64,000 nt of DNA from Polytrichum commune (GCA_950295325.1 OX485803.1:76463554-76527553); one strand, 5' to 3'. Positions 11,787-22,584 are shown, counted from the first letter of the stretch. A program made the numbers and translations. The notes: a model not told the origin generated them from the sequence alone.

Positions 11787-12909
11787 TTTGGGTCGGCCGA
11801 CCTAAACCCTGTGGCACCAGGGATTGAGGGCCATCCACACCTTGCCCGTGGGATAGGGTCGGGTTCCGGTCGACCGACTCAAACCTTGTACAATGATGGG
11901 TTGAGGGCCATTTAGAATTCCATCACGTTGTGGGGAAAACTTTGGGTCGACCGACCCAATCCTTGTCATGGTCAACTACAACCGCCGAAACTGGGGAAGG
12001 GGTTTGGGTCGACCGACCCAAACTTTCACAGGGTAAACCCACCCACACTCGGAAGGGGTTTGGGTCGGTCGACCCAAACTTTCACAGTGTAAATCCACCC
12101 ACACTAGGATGAGGTTTGGGTCGCTCGACCCAAACATTACATATGATGGGGTAAGGTTCCTACTCTGTCCGTCCAAACCTTCTAGGTACCTTGGGTAAGG
12201 GCCATTAACAATTCGTTCACGATGTGCGAAAAAGTTTGGGTCGACCGACCCAAACCTTCTGAAAGGTTTTACGCTAAACGCCCACTGTGGGGTAGGGGTT
12301 TGGGTCGACCGACCCAAACCTCACAAGGGTCAGAGTAGACCCCCCCAACACTAGTGAAGGGGTTTGGATCGACCGACCCAAACCTCACAAGGGTCAGAGT
12401 AGACCCCCCCCCCAACACTAGTGAAGGGGTTTGGGTCGACCGACCCAAACCTAACTAGGGTCAGAGTAGACTCCCCCCAACACTAGTGAAGGGGTTTGGG
12501 TCGACCGACCCAAACCTCACAAGGGTCAGAGTAGACCCCCCCCCCAACACTAGTGAAAGGGTTTGGGTCGACCGACCCAAACCTCACTAGGGTCAGAGTA
12601 GACTCCCCCCAACACTAGTGAAGGGGTTTGGGTCGACCGACCCAAACCTCATAATGGTCAGAGTAGACCCCCCCCAACACTAGTGAAGGGGTTTGGGTCG
12701 ACCGACCCAAACCTCAAAAGGGTCAGAGTAGCCCCCCCCCCCCAACACTAGTGAAGGGGTTTGGGTCGACCGACCCAAACCTCACAAGGGTCAGAGTAGA
12801 CTCCCCCCAACACTAGTGAAGGGGTTTGGGTCGACCGACCCAAACCTCACAAGGGTGAGACTAGAACCCGCCCACACTACTGGAGGGGTTTTGGGTCGAC
12901 CGACCCAAA
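11787..12909. repeat. Minisatellite of the palindrome TTTGGGTCGACCGACCCAAA
   Basis: Seventeen copies start at 11787, 11864 (degenerate), 11941, 12003, 12059, 12115, 12235, 12299, 12363, 12430, 12495, 12562, 12627, 12692, 12760, 12825 and 12890. Each has 9-bp arms TTTGGGTCG / CGACCCAAA around a 2-nt centre, usually AC. From 12299 on they sit in a tandem unit of 65-68 bp that also contains a C-tract, AACACTAGTGAAGGGG and CTCACAAGGGTCAGAGTAGA. Unit length differences come mainly from the C-tract (5 to 13 C). The array lies just upstream of the DUF7869 gene. The same palindrome recurs in the gene at 16-23 kb. Confidence 0.95.
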
Positions 12910-12955
12910 CCTCACAAGGGTCAGACTGGAACCCGCCAACACTAGTGTCGACCGA

Positions 12956-12978
12956 CGTATAATACAGCGTATTATACG
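12956..12978. repeat. Short inverted repeat at the array edge
   Basis: Perfect 10-bp arms CGTATAATAC and GTATTATACG are separated by AGC and followed by a third related word (GGCGTATAATGCGG). It directly follows a half-copy of the array palindrome (GTGTCGACCGAC). Confidence 0.8.
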
Positions 12979-13667
12979 GCGTATAATGCGGCGGATATTG
13001 AGAGGTGTGTGGAATTTCAGCTCATTGCAAAGTTCACTGCGGACTTGCATGCTGTGGATAGGTCCTCATGAACAGCAGCGTGAACGAACCTCGAAGTACA
13101 GCTCCGACTAAGAGTTCTCTCTACGAATTCAGGAGTGGGAGAAGAGCAAAAAAGAACCAACTTTTGGGTGGTGCGCCCCTTTATACTATCCACCTCCACT
13201 TGCCCGACTTCCTCATTGGATGCCTTTCCCGCCTTGTTATTTCAAACCTCCTGACAGAATTCCCCGTTTTCTGTTTATTGTAGAAAATGCGCATCTTTCA
13301 ATGCCCCTCTCATACCCCAGCCGTCATATGACTTAGTCTATGATATTTAATCTTTTTTTGGTTTTGTGTGTATATGACATACGACATTGGGAGGAAGGGT
13401 GGCGGCCACATTAATTTTTTCAAGTGTCACAACGGTATATTTTAACCAATATGTATACCCAACCACAACTCCATTCAATGCTTTCAAGTGCAATCCTATT
13501 TCGGTGGGGTTGGGGCCATTTGGAGGCTGCAATTATGAGAGAGTTTCCAAGGCTTGAGGCCATTGTCATGATGAATAAAATTATTTATTTGTCTCCCCTA
13601 AACCCTAAACCCTAGAACATTGCTCTATTATCTCGCATGGAAGTGTGGCAATGATAAACGTATGTAA
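12979..13667. other. Spacer without recognised gene
   Basis: No coding sense was seen. Its last 80 bases (telomere-like CCCTAAACCCTAAACCCTA at about 13595-13615, then a TCTCGCATGGAAGTGTGGCA block) recur in diverged form at 14028-14100. So the CACTATATTCG end at 13668 interrupts a repeated unit. Confidence 0.45.
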
Positions 13668-13726
13668 CACTATATTCGTTAAATTGTGACTTTCTCTAGT
13701 CTCAAATTAATATATGGATCAAACAA
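13668..13726 (+). repeat. CACTATATTCGTTAA end, left side of the 15.8-kb segment
   Basis: It starts CACTATATTCGTTAA and continues nearly identically to 7988-8046 through ATGGATCAAACAA. It is preceded by TAA. Its inverted partner is at 29444, with 24 of the first 26 bases matching. It is the best candidate for the left terminus of the element that carries the palindrome-bearing gene. Confidence 0.6.
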
Positions 13727-15080
13727 AAACTTCTACAATGTCACCCTAATGCATCATATACATATTAAATGATGATATTGATCTACTTTAACTCAAACAT
13801 TACGGTATGGCATTAACCAATATGTAGACAAAAGAAGTCTAAACATTGTGTAACGCCTTATGGTAAGAGTCACTAAATACAATAGTTAAAGTGGTTATGA
13901 AGATCCTCGCAAGGGGAATTATTAATTTTGAAATCAAATTATGTCATGACAAAGTTCATTTATTGTTCCAAATCTGAATTTGCAACAATGCAAGTGACAA
14001 GAGCTTTTATATATAATATGTTGTCATCCCTAAACCCTAAACCCTACAATATTATCCTCTTCTCTCGCATGCAAGTGTGGCAATGACGAATGTATGTGGA
14101 CGTCGATAAGGGGCTACTAACTACCAATGTTGCTTTTTAGTTCAATATTTCCATGCTAATTGAATCCATCCTCAAGTTCACTTCAAGCTTACTAATGTGT
14201 GTGAACAAAACATCCAAAGTTGAACCCTAAACCCTTATAACATCCACTACATGAAATTATACGTATTGACTAAACCATACACCAATTAGTATATCATGTT
14301 TAGACGTTCCAAATAACATATTCACATGATCAACATTGTGGTCACTATAACCTTCCTATTAGACTCTTCTTAATATACAAACAACATTTGTTATATCTTT
14401 CTCCATTATCTAATATACGTGGAGGGAACAATGAACAACAACACGATTGCTTGCATGGCTTCATTTGATGTTGTGCTTAACCGATTTACGTTTATATCAC
14501 ATTCCATATATTAAATACATCACGAACCATGGTTTATTGGCGACTATGTGATTCATCAAAGGGAGCAAAACATCCAAAGTTAGGGTCCTAAGTCCAAATA
14601 ACATCCACAACATGAAATGCTATTTGAATAAACACAAGACCAATTAGTATATCACGTTTAAACGTCCCAAATAACAACTTAACATACTCAACATCATCTT
14701 TACTATAACCTTTCTATAAGACTCTTCTCACCAGTAAGTCAATGTTGTACGTTAATATTGGATAAATTAATATGTTATAACCCTGACTCCTAAACCCTAA
14801 ACCCTAAACCCTAAACCCCAAATCTTGTAGTTGTTCAGTGCTACCTCCATATACAAACAACATCAAGTTTGTCTTGCGCCATTATCTAATATACTTGGAG
14901 CGAACCTTCAATAACAACATGATTGCTTGAAGGGCTTCATATGATGTTGTGGTTCTCCGATTTGCTTTTATATCACATTCCAAGTACATATATCACGATC
15001 CATGGTTTATTGGCGACTATGTGATTCATCAAAGTGAATGTCTAGGGGATACCCTATAAAACTTGAGCATGTTAGCATTT
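13727..15080. repeat. Diverged direct repeats with interstitial telomere motifs
   Basis: Two long, diverged units (about 14165-14580 and 14570-15045) share blocks such as CCAATTAGTATATCA, CCATTATCTAATATAC, GGTTTATTGGCGACTATGTG and ATTCATCAAAG. CCCTAAA runs occur at 14028-14046, 14222-14235 and 14790-14820 (four units in a row). There is no coding sense. Such long subterminal repeats are common inside large DNA transposons. Confidence 0.7.
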
Positions 15081-15410
15081 TGAAATAAGATCATGCAATT
15101 CCAAACCCTCACAATATGCACTTGGGGAAGGTATTCATTTAGGCTCCACATTCAAATATCCTCAATTTCCGAATTTCATGTTGGGGGGTGGGGATTGTAT
15201 TTTTAATTCATTGCATATTGTGTGAGTTGTTGGCATCAATGGTAAAGTCTATTGTATTTGGCACGTAATTGTATTTTTTTTATAACGTGCTCAAACAAAC
15301 GAGAAACCAATGACTTCAACTTGTTTGGAAAATTTAGTTAATGGTGTCATGTAAGTAGGAATTAAGTATTAGTGTTAGCATAAAGTTGCGTTGTAAAGAT
15401 GTATTAGTTG

Positions 15411-15417
15411 TATAAAT
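15411..15417 (+). promoter_or_regulatory. Possible TATA box of the palindrome-bearing gene
   Basis: TATAAAT lies about 890 bp upstream of the 5' leader's splice donor and ahead of a CT-rich stretch (15640-15780) typical of plant transcript leaders. This rests on sequence likeness alone. Confidence 0.3.
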
Positions 15418-15629
15418 GGTTTAGTTTTTTAGAATACCTCATTTGATGTATACCTTAGGCTACTCCAAAGTCTATTCAAAATTGTACTACCCGCTAAGGG
15501 TTTACTCCTTAGAGGGATGGGAGTTAGGGTTCCCCGTAACCCTATTCCCGTTGCTGCCCTAATCACGTTGGCACCCTATTCGCGCGGTTGGGGGCCAATT
15601 CCCGAGGGTAACAAAACCCCAGCCGCCAA

Positions 15630-16742
15630 GCATTCTCCTCCTTTCTCTCTCTCTCTCCCGCCAACCTTTCGCTCCGCGCCTCTTGTGGAAGCGCCGCCTC
15701 TCCTGAAGCGCCATGGCGATTCAGGGTGGCGCTTTTCTTTACATTCTTTCTCCACCCTTTTTTCTTCTCCTTCCCTCCCTTCTCTTGCTGTAGCGGGAGA
15801 TTGCACTAGTGTTGCAATATATAGCATTGTTGAAGTGTTTTCCAGATTGTTGAAGGGTTTTCCAACATTCTGTGTGAGCTTTAGGCAGTGCTTGCGAGAG
15901 TTCGAAGTGCGGATGAGTGCATGTGAGTGCTTGTGAGTGCATGTGAGTGCTTGTGAGTGCTTGTCAGATTAGGAAGTTCTATAACAGATACAAAAATGAT
16001 ACAAAAGTGATTTCAGAGATTTAGTTATTGTTTTGAGAGATTCAGTTGTTGTTTTAACAGACTCAGTTGTTGTTTGAGAGTTACAATTGTTGTTTGAGTG
16101 ATTCTGAAGAGACTCAGGAGTTGTGTGAGAGATTGTGGGTTTATTGAGAGATTCAAGAAAGGTTTGAAATCTCTGGTAGTTGTTTGTGAGTTTTAGCGTG
16201 TCTGCGAATAGGAATTCACTGATTCTGTCTTAGTCGAAGAAGAACACTTGTTCAAAAGCAACCATCTGCAACGACTACAACAAAAACCCTCAGCAAAGGT
16301 ATTGTTTTTCAAGGGGTTCCAATATGTGTTTCTTAATTGACAATGTTGTAGCATACACAATGCATAAGCATTGTATATGCTACTTGCCAAGTTTAAAAAA
16401 CTATATTAAAATAGAACAGTTTGGGGAGACGACCCAAACACAGCCTATAGTTTGGGTCGATCGACCCAAAGCACATCCTGCTGTTTGGGTCGGTCGACCC
16501 AAACGCAACCTCTACAGTATAAACTTTTCAAGAAATCCTTGATGACAATATAAAACGCAAATCCACCCAAGATAATGAAATACCATATAAACATATAAAT
16601 GAAGTTCTAAAATAACAAGACACAATCCAAAAATAAATGCGTTGATGCATTACATTTCCCTTCCATTACGTGACATCTAATCTATTGTGAAGAAGTTTGG
16701 GTCGAACGACCGAAACTAACATCCTTGCTTCTTTCTTTGCAG
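15630..16742 (+). promoter_or_regulatory. 5' leader exon and leader intron with four palindromes
   Basis: A CT-rich then GTGAGTGC-repeat leader runs to the donor CAAAG/GTATTG (exon end 16298). The intron (16299-16742) ends TTTGCAG directly before ATG at 16743, so the whole intron lies in the leader. It contains palindromes at 16420 (degenerate), 16451 (centre AT), 16483 (centre GT) and 16696 (one arm mutated). Leader introns next to the start codon often boost plant expression. A 139-codon open frame (15517-15936) lies in the leader and is probably not a gene. Confidence 0.5.
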
Positions 16743-18067
16743 ATGGCCCCAAAGAAAAGACCAGGAGAAAGGTGGTTCATTCTTGCGCCAGACGTGTTAT
16801 GGCAGGAGCACGAAACACCTCAGGATGACTCATATGTCCCTAAGGACGGGCTTGTCCTCGCCTGGTCAATTCAAGTAGTAAAAACCTCCATTTACAAACT
16901 GATATTCGTTGTCAAAGTAGGGACCGTGGAAAAAATACCTGGGCGACTCTTACGGGATGGGAGGTGGCGTCGGTCCAGTCTTTTGGAGACTACGCAGACG
17001 TCATCCTTGAGAACAGCGCTGTGCAGAATGCTCATATGTTTCTGCACCAGTTCGTCGAACCCTTTGACGCTACATATGCAAGGGAGTCATGTGTCGAACC
17101 TGACGTAATCAAACCCGAGACAATTTTCATCGATGCCAGTACATCGAACACAAAGGTCTCGAGCCGGTTTACGAAACTAAAGCATGCAATCAGCGTGCTC
17201 AACAAAGCCCTACAGAGCAAAACGAAGTCTCAGCAAGCCGTCAGGCGGAAGGTACCCACTGAGGAAGGTGCAGGGTCGTCAAGGCCTCAATCGGTGAGGG
17301 TGCCCCAACCAGTCCCGGCTAGCTCAAGACGAACCACTCCATCGGAGACACCGGCGGATAGCCAGACTCCTACGCCTTATGGCAGCCGCCAAACAACTCC
17401 CTCCAAGAGGGCGAGAAAGTCATCTGTGATGACTGACGAGCCAGTCTCTCCAATATTGCGCATGCCGAAGCCAGGGCAGGAAGTGGATGCAGGGGAGATC
17501 CAAAAAATCGTGAACAATTTCACGACCAAGTGCTCCCATTGCTTTTTCATGGGCAGGGATTTCAAATTCGACGTGAACATCAGTCAATGTCATCTCGCGC
17601 CACCAGAAAAATGTGTCCGGGCAAAAGAAGACGCCTACGTCGATTGGATAATCGCGCAGATCGTTAGCGAACAATTCAAAGACGACAGGCAAACCATTGT
17701 AGTGATGCCCCAGGGACTGAAGAAAATGCCTACCCCTGAAATGTGGGCGACAATTCAGAAAGGCGATTTTTGGCTCATAGACGGCCAACACAACGTTGAG
17801 GCTTCCAAGAAAATCCAACTGATGACTGAGTGGGACGATCCCAACCATCAGAAGGAGAAGTTGAAGGTGTGGAAGGCACTGGTGGTGTGGTCTGACGATG
17901 AGACCCGACTGAGCGACATCTCCCGTTACTTTAACATGGGGAATAAGAAAAGGGCCTACCAAGCTTCCTGGATAAGGAATATCATGGCCTCGCGGGAGGT
18001 GTGGGAGTTCTATGGTAGGCCTCCCAAGGAGAGGGAGAATGCGAAGGACAAGAATCCCAAGTGGGAG
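16743..18067 (+). CDS. DGQH/ParB-like protein, first coding exon
   Basis: The exon starts ATGGCCCCAAAGAAAAGA right after a leader-intron acceptor and ends at donor TGGGAG/GTGAGT. From about 16925 the frame is open for over 370 codons: a Ser/Thr/Pro-rich linker (SRRTTPSETPADSQTP), then HCFFMGRDFKFDV and WLIDGQHNVEASKKIQ. DGQH followed by a helix recalls the DGQHR/ParB-like fold, in which this loop binds nucleotide or metal. The family call is tentative. Oddity: the first 55-60 codons are in another frame from the rest, and I found no intron joining them, so there is either a frameshift near 16870-16920 or an unrecognised mini-intron. The gene continues into 18303. Confidence 0.55.
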
Positions 18068-18302
18068 GTGAGTATTGTTTGGGTCGATCGACCCAAACTC
18101 CTTTTGCAGCTTTATTTGTGTATTTTGTTGCAGTCATGTTTTTTTAGTTTGGGTCGATCGACCCAAACTCTTGTTGCAGTCATGTTCTTTAGTTTGGGTC
18201 GATCGACCCAAACTCTTGGTGCAGATACTGGTCATGATATGTTTTGGAAATCACATGTTCATATCTAACATGCATTCAAATGATTGTTTTGATCACATGC
18301 AG
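18068..18302 (+). repeat. Intron with three palindromes, all with AT centre
   Basis: A GT-AG intron (GTGAGT...CATGCAG), phase 0. TTTGGGTCGATCGACCCAAA, a perfect 20-bp palindrome, occurs at 18078, 18148 and 18193. The first lies 10 nt from the 5' splice site. Flanks are also partly repeated (CTTTTGCAG, CTTGTTGCAG, CTTGGTGCAG), which suggests local duplication. Confidence 0.9.
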
Positions 18303-19634
18303 GATTTCAAATACCAAATGATAAATAAATTCTCCTCCATTGATAATGCTAGTCACAAACAGAAGAAATACAACGAGCTTAGAGGGGAGATTTATTTAAT
18401 CACAGCATCCGACTCTGTTTGGGTGAAGTGGAAGAGTGTATTTGAGAAACATGAGACGGGTGAGCTCATCGACCCGGACACATGAATTTTCTTCAACCAA
18501 ACCACGCGCTTCAAACAAATGAAGCCTCTCGTGAGAGAGTTCTTTAGAACTCTTCAAGGCCTTTCCGAGACGGAGATGGAGAAGGCGGCGGCGCACATCC
18601 TGCATTTCACGCCCACGGCGAAAAGGTGCTGGGTGCACCCGAAGATTGTCTTCTTAAAGCCCAAATCCTTCGTCCCTTCATGCTACACCATGAAGGAATG
18701 GACGGAGAATAGGAAAAAGAAGACAACTATAGTGCAGGAGCTGCATAAATTGGTGCCGGAGAAGAATATTGTCGTGGACGGCGAGGTTCATGAGGCTAAC
18801 TGGAGAGCATTCAAAGCTGAATATAAGTTCACCAGTGCCTCCATGGCGGCTCTAATAAGGGAAGCGGGGGATGACTTCTTGCGGGCCAAGATGCTGAAGG
18901 GTGGGAAGAACCGGGCGCTTCCGGATCACACAGCGCGTGCGTTCTCGAACTTCATCAAGGAGAAGAAGATTGTCCAGTTTGAAGGGGACGCTTACTTCAA
19001 CCTTCGAGCCTTCGAGCCTTTGAAAATTCAGGGCTGGCCAGGTCAAGACGCCAGAATGGCGATAAGGACGAAAGCAGGGGGGCGTTTCCCATTCGGAATG
19101 ATAGATTTCGGGAACATTCCTGGAAGCTCATTTGAGGGTACGATGAGCACACTGTTTTACGACCCCTTCCTATCTAAGTTCGTCGATTATGCGAGTCCTA
19201 AGTTCAGGGAGATTGATGTCTGGCTATGGATAGTCGAGGATAGGAGGGCGGAGCAGGTGTACGACCTTGTCCGGAAATTGCAGCCGGAGTATGCAGTCTC
19301 CAAGTCTCACTACATCGCCGCACCGGCGGAGGGGGCCTACACGTCGTTGAAGGACAAGAAGACCAAGGTCGTCAACGTCCTGTGTTTGTACTTCGTATAC
19401 AAAGCGGAGTTGTTGAAGGTGCCGAACCACCCTATATCCCAGATGGACAAGCTCTTCCAAGTTCCAGATGGGTTAGGTTCCAGCAAATGCCTATACGACG
19501 AGGCCAAATACGCAAACTATCCTGCAGATGAGCTGCGGATGGAATTCTACATGCGGATGCTGAGGACGCTGACTAGGAGAGGGGACTGTATCTTCAACGT
19601 GTTCGGGGGCTCGAAACCCCTCTATGCTGCCATG
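18303..19634 (+). pseudogene. Second coding exon, with one in-frame TGA
   Basis: The exon follows acceptor ATGCAG/GATTTC in the same phase as the previous exon and runs 444 codons to donor GCCATG/GTAAGT. It has a single stop, TGA at 18483-18485, between ELIDPDT and IFFNQTTRFKQ; the frame is otherwise open on both sides and of the same character. No domain was recognised. Visible text includes HFTPTAKRCWVHPKIVFLKP, a basic patch ENRKKKT, and FGMIDFGNIPGSSFEGTM. The single stop could be a real nonsense mutation (for example from TGG), a sequencing error, or readthrough. Together with the CACTA insertion downstream, a dying copy is the simplest reading. Confidence 0.55.
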
Positions 19635-19824
19635 GTAAGTTACATTCTTTAGCTCTTGCGCAGTTTGGGTCGGTCGACCCAAACTAGTCTCTCTCTTGGT
19701 TTGGGTCGGTCGACCCAAACTAGGCTCTCTCTTGGTTTGGGTCGGTCGACCCAAACTAGATATTGTTTTTGGTCTTGGTTTTTGTCTTGCAAATTCTAAT
19801 TTCTATATAACTTGGATTGTCTAG
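19635..19824 (+). repeat. Intron with three palindromes, all with GT centre
   Basis: A GT-AG intron (GTAAGT...TTGTCTAG), phase 0. TTTGGGTCGGTCGACCCAAA occurs at 19664, 19700 and 19736 at a spacing of 36 nt, separated by CTAGTCTCTCTCTTGG-like text. All three share the GT centre, whereas the previous intron's three share AT. Confidence 0.9.
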
Positions 19825-20604
19825 ATGTTGGGGTTGAACATCTACTCGTACATAGAGGATGGCGATCTGCAATTTTACAGGACGCAGAAATCGCTGGCAA
19901 AGAAGATGGATATCCTCGATTGGATCCCGGGAAGCTACGTGGACGAGGTTGTTGAGGGGGGTGAGAACCCTCTTGATAGGGCGAGGCGGATCAACCCGGA
20001 AGAAATTGCGATGAGGGAAACAACCCAATTACCCGAACCTCTAGTCGGGTTGCATCCGGGCAATCCGTCCCGTACAGGAGGTGGAGAGGTGGAAGAGGAG
20101 GAGGAAGAAGAAGAACACGGAGAGGAGGAAAATGAGGGGGATGTGGAGGAAGGGGCAACGGGATTCACGCAAGAATCTGAAGCCCCTCAGAGGAAGAAGG
20201 CTATGCGTGTGGCAACCCCGCAGAGTAAGATGATGCCCGTCCTTACGGTGGACGATGCGAGGGACATGTATTCCAGGGACGCGACTGCCACGTTCCGGGA
20301 GAGGAGGAAGTTAAAGGGAAAGAAGCTCTATGGCGATTACGCATTGGAGGAGACCATTGCCATTAGCAGCGAGGACGACGACGACATTGAGCTCGCCAAA
20401 TGGCTCAGATCGGATCCCCCCTCCCCGACAGCGTTCGCAGGCATGGTTAGGGTGAAACCCGAGGTCCTCACTGTGGAGGAAGCCAACGAGAAGATGCGTA
20501 GAGACGAGGAGCAGCGCGTCCGCCTGCTGAGGGCTGCCGCGGAAGAACCCTCTGTGCGGAACGAGGTCGCAGAGCTGAGGGCTCTCCTCTTCGAACAAGA
20601 AAGA
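19825..20604 (+). CDS. Third coding exon: acidic linker, cut by a CACTA insertion
   Basis: The exon is open for 260 codons in phase with the previous exon. It begins MLGLNIYSYIEDGDLQFYR, then has a Glu run (VEEEEEEEEHGEEENEG), basic patches, and a predicted helical end (EVAELRALLFEQER). The frame appears to stop at CAC TAG, but those six bases are the first bases of the CACTA element. Without the element and one copy of its AGA duplication, the frame continues without a break into 21880. The protein end seen here is therefore an artefact of the insertion. Confidence 0.65.
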
Positions 20605-20879
20605 CACTAGTAGAAAATTTTGCGTCCGGATCAACAGAAAGGCGTTGGTCGCGGTTGTTACTTAGGACGCGTTGACCTGGATATGATGTAACACAATTTT
20701 GTTGATTTTTTTTAAAAAACTTATTATATATATATATATATAACATTAAAAAATGAAAAATGAATATATGTCAGATCTGCAATTCCTAACCCCTCCCAAG
20801 TAACCCTCAACCTATACCTCACCTACAAGTATAGACTACCTACCACTCACATAGGTGGCAAGGCCAAGGCCGAAGGTGT

Positions 20880-20955
20880 CGGCCACGGGAATCGAACCTT
20901 GTACCTAGTGATACCCACACTTGTGCCTTAACGACTAGGTCATCACATCACACAT
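20880..20955 (-). mobile_element. tRNA-derived SINE head inside the CACTA element
   Basis: On the minus strand, an A-box-like ACCTAGTCGTTAAGGC (20925-20940) precedes a B box GGTTCGATTCCCG (20886-20898) at a spacing typical of RNA polymerase III promoters. The full cloverleaf is not intact, so this is a SINE head rather than a tRNA gene. The far end of the SINE was not located. Confidence 0.6.
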
Positions 20956-21027
20956 GATATAAATGGAGTGTTTTAAACCTTTCTAGAATAAGGCCACTAA
21001 TTTCTCTTTACTACCTACTTGATGTAT

Positions 21028-21540
21028 ATATTTACAGTAAATATATACAGTATATACTTACAGTAAATATATACAGTATATAATTACAGTAAATATATAC
21101 TGTATATAATTACAGTAAATATATACTGTATATATTTACTGTAAATGTATACTGTAATTATATACTGTATATTATATACATACATGTTACATATATTGTA
21201 TACATATATGTTACATATATTGTATACATATATGTTACATATATTATATACATATATGTTACATATATTATATACATATATGTTACATATATGTTACATA
21301 TATTATATACATATATGTTACATATATTATATACATATATTATATACATATATGTTACATATATTATATACATATATGTTACATATATTATATATATACA
21401 TATATACACATATATATATATATATACATACATACATATATACATATATATACAGACATATATATACATATATATATTATATGGAACATATATTATATAC
21501 ATATTATACATATTAATATATTAATATTAATACATATATA
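21028..21540. repeat. AT-rich microsatellite / short tandem repeats
   Basis: TACAGTAAATATATA units run from 21028 to 21180. Then come ATATGTTACATATATTATATAC-like units of about 24 bp, then plain TA/CATA runs. The long open frames here (MLHILYTYMLH...) are only repeat translations. Confidence 0.95.
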
Positions 21541-21879
21541 ATATTAACTATCAACTAATATAATATTTAACACCTTTGAATTTGTAATTATTTCCATACC
21601 CATACACTTACAAGTCCATAAATTCCAAAAAAATTAAAAAGATTTTACAATATTCCAATAGATCCTAGAATATTCCCAAAAAAATTCAAAAAAGATTTCA
21701 CATTTACTAAAATTTTGTTGATTTGGTCATTGTACTATTCTAATCAACAAAAATGTAGGCAGTAAACTGTTGATTTTTACAAAAATTCAAAAATCAGTGA
21801 AATCGGTCATTGCAGTGCCCGGATCGACAAAGATCTGTTGATTTTTTGTTGATTTGGTCATGATTTTCTAGTAGTGAGA

Positions 21880-22584
21880 CTAAGGGCGATGGCCCAACCT
21901 CCATCCAGCGCCGACTTGATATCGCAAGTCATACAAGGGATGTGGGCGCAAGGATTGGTGGTGGCTCCGTCCAGCTCGTTTCCGCACTTGCCCCCCGGTT
22001 TCCCAGCGCAGAGCATCCCTCAGCACCCAGTGTCGCAAGGGTCATTCAGCTTCCAGCACATGATTCGGCCGCCCCATGTTCCGTACGCGCCGGTCCAACA
22101 AGTGGACGATCCCAACATCTGGCGCGTATCTGGAGCCTCCTCCCCGCTGGGCCCTCCACCACTACGGCCCCCCATAGTGATGGCGCCCCCTCACCAGCCG
22201 GACGATCCCAGGATGTTTGGGTCGACCGACCCAAACCCACCCTCGACTGTAGTGCCCCAAGGCGCCTCCCCCGATGCAGGACAGTTTGGGTCGCCCGACC
22301 CAAACCCCGGAGCAGCTCAGTCCTCCCTTGACGAACTTGTGTCTCAAAGAGACACAACCATGTTAGATGTTGAAGGCCTCCAAGGGCCTGGTGATACCTC
22401 TACTCCTAACCAAATCGATGAACCCATGCATGATGCATATGCGGAGATTGGTTTAGGACAAGGGCCTGATGCTCAACCTTTGCAGGACAAGGTCCCTGAC
22501 GTAGGCGGAGAAGGCGGTGGCGAGAGAGGTGGGGCACCGGGGACGGTGGAGGCATCCACATCGTCGAGACATGACCAGGGCGAG
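21880..22584 (+). CDS. Fourth coding exon (rejoins exon 3): Pro-rich, with two in-frame palindromes
   Basis: Directly after the AGA duplication the frame reads LRAMAQPPSSADLISQVIQG, in phase with exon 3. The rest is Pro/Gln-rich and probably disordered. At 22216 and 22285 the 20-bp palindrome lies in the coding frame and encodes FGSTDPN and FGSPDPN, flanked by similar text (DDPRM..., DAGQ...). It ends at donor GGCGAG/GTAACA, phase 0. No enzyme domain is present. Coding use of the palindrome is clear if this exon is translated; its mature role is unknown. Confidence 0.6.

Larger units (their letters stand above)
20605..21876 (+). mobile_element. Non-autonomous CACTA (En/Spm) transposon inserted in an exon
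   Basis: Ends are CACTAGTAGAAAAT and, inverted, CACTACTAGAAAAT (one mismatch in 14), the classic plant CACTA terminus. It is flanked by the 3-bp duplication AGA (20602-20604 and 21877-21879). Length is 1,272 bp. It has no transposase, so it would need one in trans. Inside are subterminal TTGATTT / GGTCAT words, a tRNA-derived SINE head and a long AT microsatellite. Confidence 0.92.

Noticed and set aside
11787-12909. CRISPR-like repeat-spacer array
   Set aside because: The spacers are near-identical, the context is a plant nuclear genome and no cas genes exist. It is a minisatellite.
15517-15936. 139-codon open frame as a separate gene
   Set aside because: CT-rich, low complexity, lies in the transcript leader. 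No domain or splice logic.
20886-20940. Functional tRNA gene
   Set aside because: Box words are present but the acceptor stem and anticodon arm do not fold; better read as a SINE head.
21145-21524. Open frames of MLHILYTY repeats
   Set aside because: Pure translation of the AT-rich microsatellite inside the CACTA element.
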